DNA of 6,838 nucleotides from Bacteroidota bacterium (GTDB taxonomy: Bacteria > Bacteroidota > Kryptoniia > Kryptoniales > JAKASW01), in NCBI GenBank assembly GCA_021796055.1, contig JAJYOS010000356.1:1-6838 (forward strand), given 5' to 3'. Below are positions 1 to 6,300 of this stretch, piece by piece. The notes beneath the pieces are model-generated. The model had not been told where the DNA came from and ran no database searches. It worked only from the letters and a program-made list of their open reading frames with translations. Numbering within the stretch: position 1 is the stretch's first letter; the number at the start of each line of letters is the position of its first letter. The position numbers and the translations under genes were made by a program.

Positions 1-1147
1 CGTGATGCTCACGATGGCAGAGCCTATAATTCATCACAGAAATCCGGAATTCGTAGAAATCCTTACGAGTGTAAACCAGAATCTCAAATACCTTTTTCAG
101 ACGAAGAACGAGGTTTTGACCCTGACAAGTTCAGGGACAGGGGCGATGGAGGCCAGCGTTGTCAATCTCCTGTCGCCCGGTGACAAGGCTATATTCGTGA
201 ACCTTGGGAAATTTGGCGAGCGCTGGGGACAGATCATGAAGGCTTATGGTGTCGAACCCATCGAGATAAAAATCGAGTGGGGAACCGCTCCATCTCCCGA
301 AATGATACTGGAAGCCATACAGAAAAACCCAACTGTGAAAGCCGTCTTCGTTACGCACAGCGAAACGTCGACCGGCGTTTTCACGAACATAAAAGAAATT
401 GCAGCCGCGGTGCACGCTAAGTACGATATCGCCGTGGTCGTGGATGGAATAACTTCAGTCGGCGCGCACGAGATGCGTTTCGACGACTGGGGACTTGATA
501 TGATCATCACCGGCTCCCAGAAGGGACTGATGGTTCCCCCGGGACTCGCGTTTGCGGCGGTCAGCGATCGCGCGAAAAAGATGATCGAGACTTCTAAACT
601 TCCGAAGTTTTATTTCAGCTTCAAGAAGGCCTTGAAGTCACATGCCGACAACGATACGCCCTTTACTCCAGCCATCACACTTATCATCGGACTTGAGAAG
701 GCACTTAGGATGATAAAGGAAGAGACGGTGGAGAACGTATGGTTGAAGCACAAGATTCTTTCGGAAGCGGTAAGGAACGGATGTCAGGCGATTGGTCTGA
801 AACTGTTCGGTTCACCGGCGTCTCATGCGGTAACCGCCGTCAACGTGCCCGACGGAGTCGAGTATTCGAAGTTCAATAAGATACTCAAGCAGAAATACGG
901 CATGACGACCGCGGGCGGACAGGACCACCTTAAGGGAAAGATATTCAGGGTATCGCATCTCGGATATTACGACGAAGTGGATATCATCGGCATCGTCGCG
1001 GCTCTCGAGTGGACACTGCAGGATTTAAATTTTAAATTCGAGCCGGGCGCCGGAGTGACCGCCGTTCAGAAGACGTTCGCGAAGTATGCCGCTCAAAGTG
1101 TTTCCGCGCCTGCCGCTGGCAAACCAAAGGCGGAGGTTGCGAAATGA
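1..1147 (+). CDS. Class V PLP-dependent aminotransferase, alanine/serine-glyoxylate type (5' partial)
   Basis: This enzyme transfers an amino group between an amino acid (alanine or serine type) and a 2-oxo acid, using pyridoxal phosphate in the cytoplasm. Counting from the first complete codon (base 2), visible motifs are the SSGTGAMEA cofactor-phosphate loop (43-51), HSETSTG (119-125), D148 in VVVDGITSVGA (pairs with the PLP ring nitrogen in this family), the GSQKG Schiff-base lysine K174, and R316 in FRVSHLG, the expected carboxylate-binding arginine. The GTG at base 2 is probably not the start: family members carry about 15-20 more residues with a TPGPTP-like motif before MAEPIIHHR, so the gene begins upstream of the window. 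The C-terminus has an Ala/Pro/Lys-rich tail of about 20 residues beyond the usual fold. The stop overlaps the serA start (ATGA, 1144-1147), so the two are translationally coupled. That context suggests a role in serine metabolism, perhaps transamination of phosphohydroxypyruvate. Exact substrates are inferred. It is not the SerC family. Confidence 0.93.
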   Translation, partial: VMLTMAEPIIHHRNPEFVEILTSVNQNLKYLFQTKNEVLTLTSSGTGAMEASVVNLLSPGDKAIFVNLGKFGERWGQIMKAYGVEPIEIKIEWGTAPSPEMILEAIQKNPTVKAVFVTHSETSTGVFTNIKEIAAAVHAKYDIAVVVDGITSVGAHEMRFDDWGLDMIITGSQKGLMVPPGLAFAAVSDRAKKMIETSKLPKFYFSFKKALKSHADNDTPFTPAITLIIGLEKALRMIKEETVENVWLKHKILSEAVRNGCQAIGLKLFGSPASHAVTAVNVPDGVEYSKFNKILKQKYGMTTAGGQDHLKGKIFRVSHLGYYDEVDIIGIVAALEWTLQDLNFKFEPGAGVTAVQKTFAKYAAQSVSAPAAGKPKAEVAK

Positions 1148-2721
1148 AGGTGCTAGTAACAGATCCCATCGAACAGGTTTGCACCGATATACTGCAGAAG
1201 GATGGAATACAGGTCGATTCCAAACCAGGCTTACCGGCTGATGAGATAAAGAAGATCATCGGCGGTTACGACGCGCTGATCGTCAGGAGCGGAACCAAAG
1301 TCACTGCCGACATTATCGCCGAAGCAAACCAGATGAAGGTCATCGGTCGCGCAGGAGCGGGAGTGGATAACATCGATGTCAGTGCCGCGACGCGTAAAGG
1401 TATCGTCGTCATGAACACGCCCGGCGGCAATACGATTTCGACGGCTGAGCACACCATGGCTCTGATGCTTTCTCTCGCCCGAAATGTTCCCCAATCGTTC
1501 CAGAGTCTGCAGAACGACAAGTGGGACAGGAAGAAATACACCGGCACGGAACTCTATGGAAAAACACTCGGAGTAATCGGCCTCGGGAAGGTTGGAAGGG
1601 AAGTGGCTGAAAGAGCGAAGGCCTTCGGGATGAGCGTGATAGGCTACGATCCGCTTCTGGCAAGCGAGATGGCTTCAAAGTATGGTCTGGAAACGGTCGC
1701 TTTGGAAGATGTGTTCAAGCGCTCCGATTTCATCACAGTGCACACCCCGCTGACGGAAGAAACCAAGGGGATCCTTGGAGAGAAGACTTTCCCACTCTGC
1801 AAGCATGGCGTGCGCGTGATCAACTGCGCGAGGGGAGGCATTATTGACGAAGAGGCTCTTCTGAAGGCGCTCGAGAGCGGCCAGGTTGCAGGCGCGGCGC
1901 TCGACGTGTTCGTAAAGGAGCCGCCCGTTGGAAATCCGCTTCTCAAACATCCGAAGGTGATCGCGACATCGCACCTTGGAGCTTCGACTGAAGAAGCCCA
2001 GGAGAAGGTCGCGAAGCAGATCGGCGAACAGATCATCGACTTCTTCAAGGGAAGGGGAATCGCGGGAGCCGTCAATATCACCGACTACCAGACGGCAGTC
2101 AGCGAAGAGCTACGCGCGTACCTTGTGCTCGCCGAGAAAATCGGCTCCCTTCAGGCTCAGCTTCTCAACGGAAAGGTGAAATCCATCACCGCTTCGTACA
2201 GGGGCGCGATGCTTCAGAAGTCGTCGGAACTCCTTTCAACGGCTGTTCTGAAAGGGCTCCTCGATAAGATGATGTACGCACCTGTGAATTTCGTGAATGC
2301 TTCATTTCTCGCAAAGGAGATGGGCATCGCGGTAAGCGAGAAGAAGGAACAGGCCGGCGAACATTATTCTCAGCTGATCAGCATTACGATGCAGACCGAA
2401 AAAGAGACAAGGTCTATATCCGGCACTGTATTCGGCGAGTCCGACATGAGGATAGTTGGAATGGATAAATTCCATTTCGAGATAGTTCCGGAAGGTCACC
2501 TAGTTTTCTATTCGAACACAGACCGCCCCGGAATGCTCGCCGCAGTCGGAAGCTTACTGGCGTCAGCGAAGGTTAACATTGCCGGAATGTCTCTAGGGCG
2601 ATCCGGACCCGGCGAGAAGGCGATAACGGTTATGAGCGTCGACAGCGCGATACCTGAATCTGTGATGAAAGAGATCTCAAAGATTGAGGGCGTTTTCGAA
2701 GTGAAGACCGCGAAGCTCTGA
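1144..2721 (+). CDS. serA: D-3-phosphoglycerate dehydrogenase, long ACT-domain form
   Basis: It oxidises 3-phosphoglycerate to 3-phosphohydroxypyruvate with NAD+, the first committed step of phosphorylated serine synthesis in the cytoplasm. At 525 residues it matches the long form (catalytic, intervening and ACT domains) known from Mycobacterium. Substrate-side residues include R48 (VRSG) and R69 (GRAGAGVDNID). NTPGGNTISTAEH spans 91-103. The Rossmann motif GLGKVG is at 146-151, with D169 as the likely NAD-ribose ligand. The catalytic set is R230 (NCARGG), E259 (KEP) and H277 (SHLGAST). The intervening domain covers roughly 317-450. The ACT domain covers roughly 452-525, with NTDRPG at 458-463 and VNIAGMSLGR at 477-486, so serine feedback inhibition is plausible. 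The ATG start is supported by GGAGG at 1132-1136, seven bases upstream, and overlaps the aminotransferase stop. All key residues are present and nothing suggests damage. Confidence 0.97.
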   Translation: MKVLVTDPIEQVCTDILQKDGIQVDSKPGLPADEIKKIIGGYDALIVRSGTKVTADIIAEANQMKVIGRAGAGVDNIDVSAATRKGIVVMNTPGGNTISTAEHTMALMLSLARNVPQSFQSLQNDKWDRKKYTGTELYGKTLGVIGLGKVGREVAERAKAFGMSVIGYDPLLASEMASKYGLETVALEDVFKRSDFITVHTPLTEETKGILGEKTFPLCKHGVRVINCARGGIIDEEALLKALESGQVAGAALDVFVKEPPVGNPLLKHPKVIATSHLGASTEEAQEKVAKQIGEQIIDFFKGRGIAGAVNITDYQTAVSEELRAYLVLAEKIGSLQAQLLNGKVKSITASYRGAMLQKSSELLSTAVLKGLLDKMMYAPVNFVNASFLAKEMGIAVSEKKEQAGEHYSQLISITMQTEKETRSISGTVFGESDMRIVGMDKFHFEIVPEGHLVFYSNTDRPGMLAAVGSLLASAKVNIAGMSLGRSGPGEKAITVMSVDSAIPESVMKEISKIEGVFEVKTAKL

Positions 2722-2740
2722 TTCACGCTGTAGATAGTTA

Positions 2741-2775
2741 TGAAGCCGGGACCTCCTTCGTGGGGCCCGGCTTCA
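2741..2775 (+). terminator. Probable terminator of the aminotransferase-serA operon
   Basis: A perfect 10-bp GC-rich stem starts 19 bases after the serA stop: TGAAGCCGGG (2741-2750) pairs with CCCGGCTTCA (2766-2775), around a 15-base loop that can add two C-G pairs. The stem is strong, but the T-tract is imperfect: AATCATTGTTGAG comes before the first run of five T (2788-2792). It may therefore be a weak intrinsic terminator or mainly a 3'-end-stabilising hairpin. The opposite strand has no T-run after the stem, so it is not bidirectional. Confidence 0.6.
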
Positions 2776-2781
2776 ATCATT

Positions 2782-2835
2782 GTTGAGTTTTTCATCTTCC
2801 AATTCCTCGTTGAGTTTTTCATCTTCCAATTCCTC
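2782..2835. repeat. Perfect 27-bp tandem direct repeat (two copies)
   Basis: Two identical 27-base units lie head to tail at 2782-2808 and 2809-2835, each beginning GTTGAGTTTTTC and ending CCAATTCCTC, with no spacer. They directly follow the terminator hairpin, and each unit carries a run of five T, so the duplication also doubles the T-rich tract downstream of the stem. The copies have not diverged, which suggests a recent slippage duplication. With no spacer and only two copies it is not a CRISPR array. Confidence 0.95.
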
Positions 2836-2879
2836 GCAATTTTTATTTTTTCCCTTCCGCAAAAACTCCCCTCTTCTAC

Positions 2880-2908
2880 TTGACAAAACAAATGATGCAG
2901 GTTATATT
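2880..2908 (+). promoter_or_regulatory. Candidate promoter for the susCD leader
   Basis: TTGACA at 2880-2885 is an exact match to the housekeeping -35 consensus. TATATT at 2903-2908 matches the -10 consensus at five of six positions, and the spacer is the optimal 17 bp. The same -10 also reads as TATATTTC, one base from the Bacteroidota -7 element TAnnTTTG. Transcription would start near 2914-2916, leaving a leader of about 425 bases before the receptor gene. The surrounding DNA is AT-rich and lies between two terminator-like hairpins, as expected for the start of a new transcription unit. No competing promoter of similar quality was seen nearer the receptor. Confidence 0.6.
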
Positions 2909-2954
2909 TCAGCGAAATTCTTATCAGTCGTGCTGAACAAGAACAATCATAGGT

Positions 2955-2967
2955 GCGGTTTAACCGC
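2955..2967. repeat. Perfect 6-bp inverted repeat, possible operator or RNA hairpin
   Basis: GCGGTT (2955-2960) and AACCGC (2962-2967) form a perfect inverted repeat around a single T. In DNA it could be a compact operator about 40 bases downstream of the predicted transcription start. In RNA it could fold as GCGG-TTTAA-CCGC just upstream of the leader terminator. Either role is inference. Confidence 0.45.
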
Positions 2968-2975
2968 TTGAGTTT

Positions 2976-3013
2976 TAAGGGAGGACCTTGAAAGGTACTC
3001 TCTTGTTTTTTTT
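2976..3013 (+). terminator. Intrinsic terminator or attenuator inside the susC leader
   Basis: AAGGGAG (2977-2983) pairs with CTCTCTT (2998-3004), with one G-T wobble. Above a single G/A mismatch (2984/2997), ACCT (2985-2988) pairs with AGGT (2993-2996) around a TGAA tetraloop. T2976-G3005 can extend the base by a wobble. Eight consecutive T follow at 3006-3013. This is the best intrinsic terminator in the window, yet it lies about 90 bases downstream of the candidate promoter and 327 bases upstream of the receptor start. It would end a short transcript of about 100 nt or attenuate the operon. It could also be a second, backup terminator for serA. Confidence 0.75.
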
Positions 3014-3282
3014 GTTTGCGTAGCTCCTTGGTCGTGCGAGGAAGAAACTGTGGCTACAATTAGGAGGCAGATTGCGGGCAGGTCAGGGTTGCGGGATTCC
3101 CACTGCAATTTCTCATACACAATTCGTTAAAAACAAATACGCAGGTGATGTGTCTTCTCGCGTATTGATTCCCTCGTTTGCCATCCGGGAGGAAAAGGGA
3201 GAGTATTGTCCCAAAGGTAGTATGTGGGTCAAAAAGGAAATTCACTTTAATTCTCTTTCACCATCCAACTAATTCGATACTC
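3014..3282 (+). other. Leader stretch of susC with no convincing gene
   Basis: This 269-base stretch lies between the leader terminator and the leader-peptide SD. I see no confident coding region. A 66-codon frame opens with TTG at 3072, four bases after AGGAGG (3062-3067), and ends at 3272, but it has no recognisable motif and a poor start. Weak secondary structure is possible: GTAGC (3020-3024) with GCTAC (3053-3057) enclosing TCCT/AGGA, and TTGC-GGG/CCC-GCAA at 3089-3108. No known riboswitch core is visible on the + strand. Confidence 0.5.
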
Positions 3283-3290
3283 AAGGAGGT
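3283..3290 (+). promoter_or_regulatory. Strong Shine-Dalgarno of the leader peptide
   Basis: AAGGAGGT matches the anti-SD complement over eight bases and lies three bases before an ATG at 3294. Its strength is the main reason to treat the following 16-codon frame as translated. Confidence 0.7.
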
Positions 3291-3293
3291 ATT

Positions 3294-3344
3294 ATGAAGA
3301 GAAGGAGAACACAAAACACCAATCGCAAGGAGGCATTCAAATGA
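3294..3344 (+). CDS. 16-residue basic leader peptide coupled to susC (candidate)
   Basis: The frame encodes MKRRRTQNTNRKEAFK: seven of sixteen residues are Lys or Arg, three are Asn/Gln, and there is no hydrophobic segment. It starts at an ATG placed just after a near-perfect SD (3283-3290), and its stop overlaps the receptor start as ATGA (3341-3344). A ribosome finishing this frame would therefore stop on the receptor start codon. Codons 3-5 are consecutive rare-type Arg codons (AGA AGG AGA), which also create an internal SD-like AAGGAGA at 3302-3308. I recognise no family. The likely role is in cis, through translational coupling or attenuation of susC, and the peptide may have no function of its own. 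A chance frame over a purine-rich ribosome-loading tract is the main alternative. Confidence 0.5.
   Translation: MKRRRTQNTNRKEAFK
3327..3333 (+). promoter_or_regulatory. Shine-Dalgarno of the SusC-type receptor
   Basis: AAGGAGG ends seven bases before the ATG at 3341, an ideal spacing, and fixes the receptor start just ahead of its signal peptide. It lies inside the leader-peptide frame, so ribosomes translating the leader would cover and then uncover it. Confidence 0.85.
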
Positions 3345-6300
3345 AACATCTACTTTTTGCTTCATTTCTCCTCACATGTTTCCTCTCTTTTGGTGCCGGC
3401 AAGATGATGGCACAGACCGGCACGATCAAAGGGAAAATCATCGACCAGCAGACCAAGCTGACTTTGCCTGGCGCGACGGTCGTCATCGAGGGCACTGCCT
3501 TGGGAGCAGCGGCCGACGTTGACGGGAACTACACGATCACTAACGTGCCGGCAGCCACTTACCGGTTGACCGGAAGATTCATCGGTTATCAGCCTCTGAC
3601 TCGTACTGTCCAGGTTAAAGAAGGGGAAACTCTAACCGAAAACTTCGCACTCGCGCCGGTTGGATATACCACCAATCCTGTCGTCGTGACGGCCATCGGT
3701 ACTGAAAAGTCCCGCGCGCAAATGGGAACTTCAGTTTCTTCAGTTTCGGGTCAGACACTGACAATGTCCGGGGCGAACGACATTTCGTCGGCTCTGGCGG
3801 GCCAGGCTCCAGGCTTGACGACAATCTCAAGCAACGGGGACCCGGGAGGAGCAACCAGGATGGTGCTTCGTGGGGCACGCTCTCTTCAAGGGGACAACCA
3901 GCCATTGATAGTTGTAAACGGAGAGCCGATTTGGAGCGGTCCTGTTTATAATCAGGTGGCCGTGAACAACAGCTTGACAAATGGTGGTCCGTCCGCCTAT
4001 TCAACTCTTGACGAGATTAACCCTAATGATGTCAAATCTATTGAAGTCTATTCAGGTCCTACTGCGGCGGCTCTTTGGGGGTCAAGGGGAGCTAACGGAG
4101 TCATCGTCATAACCACGAAATCCGGATCGTTTACTCCCGGCAAGAAAATCAATATATCTATTCGTGAGAGCACTGAATCGGATGCCTTGTTAAGAGCGGA
4201 GCCATTGCAGACTGATTTTGGTCAGGGACAGAATGGATTGTATACATGGAACAACCGATTGAGTTGGGGAGATAGAATTTCTCAAAGGTCCGGTGCGCCT
4301 AACACGGTGAATGCCAATGGAACTATAACTAGCGGCACTCCAGCTAATCCGGCTGGTGGAAAGACATCCAAAGACGTTTACAATCACGCGACAGATGTTT
4401 TTCAAAGTCCCGTATTTCCCGAATATGGAGCTACCCTTAGCGGAGGTGACGCGTCGGGTAACTTCTATCTGGATGTTGACCATCTCGGCCAAATCGGAAT
4501 AGTAAAAGCGAATTCGAATTTCAACAGGACCTCGATCAATGCTAACGTAAGTCGCGTGTTCAGTGATGTGCTGACACTTCGCGTGAACGCGAATTATGTT
4601 AGCGCCGTAACTGCCCGTACCCAGCAGGGATCGAACCTCGCCGGACTGATGCTCGGTTCTTATCGGACACCACCTGATTTCAACAATTTGCCTTACATGG
4701 TTACGTTTACGTCCCCTGACGGGGTTGTCACGCCCAATTCTCAACGTGGGTTCAGAAACGGTAACGGTAATCCTGCCGTCAATGGTGTTTACGATAATCC
4801 GTTCTACACCATTTACCAAAATCCCACCTCTTTCTCTGATACTCGCGTGATCGGCGGCGTGGAAATGGCCTACGATCCTCTCAACTGGCTAGACTTCACT
4901 TATAGAGCGGGCGTGGATTATCTAGGTGATAGAAACACAAGCGTATATGGTCTATTCGATTGGACCACACCAGGCGGGCAATACAGCGATAACCTGTTTT
5001 CCCAGTATCAGATAAACACAGATCTGCAGGGCAGAGCACGCCATGAATTCAGCCCCGATTTCAGCGGTTCGATACTCCTCGGCTTCCATCTCGATCATCA
5101 GGAGTACAACTACATGGCACAGATCGTTCAAACATTCTTGTTCACCGCTCCTCCTTACTACTTGTCGAATGGTGCAAGCGTCCTTCCTCCGAATCAAAAC
5201 AACTGGATCGAGAGGAATGCGGCAGCTTATGGAGAAGTGGATCTGACGATGTATCAGCAACTCTTCGTCACGCTCTCCGGCAGGGATGAAAGCTCATCGA
5301 CATATGGGCCAAACAGCGCGGGACTTTATTTTTATCCGGCTGCAAGCGTGGCGTGGCAATTCACGAAACTTCCACTCTTCGAAGGGAATAAGATTCTCAA
5401 TTTCGGAAAGCTGAGAGCCGCCTACGGTGAGGCCGCAGTCCAGCCACCTGTCTATACCTCGGCGACATACATCCTTGCCAACCCAACATGGTACAACGGC
5501 TGGGGTGAAGGCGTAAATCCTCAGTACTGGGGCGGTGGCGCTACTTACAGTAACGTCCAGGGCAATGCCGGCATAGGTCCGGAGAGAACCTCGGAATTGG
5601 AAGGTGGTGTCGATTTGACACTGTTCGATAACAGGGTCACGCTCAGCGCGACCGAGTACAGCGATAAGACCACTGGAGCCATTACGGCTATCCAGGTTTC
5701 ACCGTCACTCGGGTTTACTTATCAGCAAGCGAACGCGGTTAACATGACGAACATCGGAACCGATCTGCAGGCCACGGTTGAATGGCTCCGGGTCGGCGAA
5801 TTTTCATGGTCGACACTGCTTAACTGGTCCACCAACAAGAACAAGATCACAAGCATGCCTGCCGGCACCCAGTATGTGAGCCTCAACGGATTCACCGATC
5901 CGTTCTCCGCGGCGGTCCTCGACCAGCCGTTCGGCGTGATCGTCGGAACACACTGGGAGCGGACGGGCGACAATGGTCTGATAACTCAGGGTAAGCTGGT
6001 TCTCGACGCAAATGGATTTCCTCAGAACGCGTCTTCCGATGCGGTAATCGGCAATCCGAATGCAAGGTGGCGAGCTGGTATCGGCAATACTTTCAGGTTC
6101 CAGAGATTCACTTTAAACGTCCTCTTTGATATCAAAGCTGGTGGACAGGTCTGGAACGGCACCAAGGGAGCGCTATCCTACTTTGGAAGGTACGGAAACC
6201 AGAACTGGTGGACTACTATCACTGCCAATCAGGCGCAGACTCTTAAAGATTGGAATGGTGAGACAGTGGCCCAGATAGTTGCGTCAGGAAGTTATGGAAA

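Larger units (their letters stand above)
2915..3013 (+). ncRNA. Possible ~100-nt leader RNA or small RNA (hypothetical)
   Basis: This interval is bounded by the predicted start of the 2880-2908 promoter and the T-run of the 2976-3013 terminator. It contains the 2955-2967 hairpin, and AACAAGA (2936-2942) is perfectly complementary to TCTTGTT (3001-3007) in the terminator's 3' arm and T-tract. That gives a potential alternative pairing that would open the terminator. It matches no riboswitch or housekeeping RNA class I recognise. Its existence depends on both flanking signals being real. Confidence 0.35.

Noticed and set aside
2..4. GTG at base 2 as the aminotransferase start
   Set aside because: The family has a further conserved TPGPTP-like N-terminus before MAEPIIHHR, and there is no room for an SD; the gene most likely enters from upstream.
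1644..2081. 145-residue minus-strand open frame
   Set aside because: It is a shadow of serA opposite the NAD-binding and catalytic segments; no SD or family motif.
2782..2835. CRISPR array
   Set aside because: There are only two direct copies with no spacer between them.
2776..2880. Minus-strand short frame ending in two EELEDEKLN units
   Set aside because: It has no ATG and no SD, and it depends wholly on the tandem repeat; noted only as a possible relic.
2508..2891. 127-residue minus-strand open frame across the serA 3' end
   Set aside because: It is made of the serA ACT-domain antisense, the terminator hairpin and the 27-bp repeat; no coding signature.
2780..2971. 63-residue Ser/Phe-rich frame on the + strand
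   Set aside because: It begins at TTG without an SD, its Ser-rich start is the 27-bp repeat read through, and it overlaps the best promoter.
3052..3108. Cobalamin-riboswitch-like words on the minus strand (GACCTGCC, AATCCCGCAA)
   Set aside because: The words are in the wrong order and spacing for the B12 core and lie antisense to susC, pointing towards serA's 3' end with no target gene.
4190..4819. 209-residue minus-strand open frame
   Set aside because: It is antisense to the barrel region of the well-supported receptor gene and has no recognisable motif.
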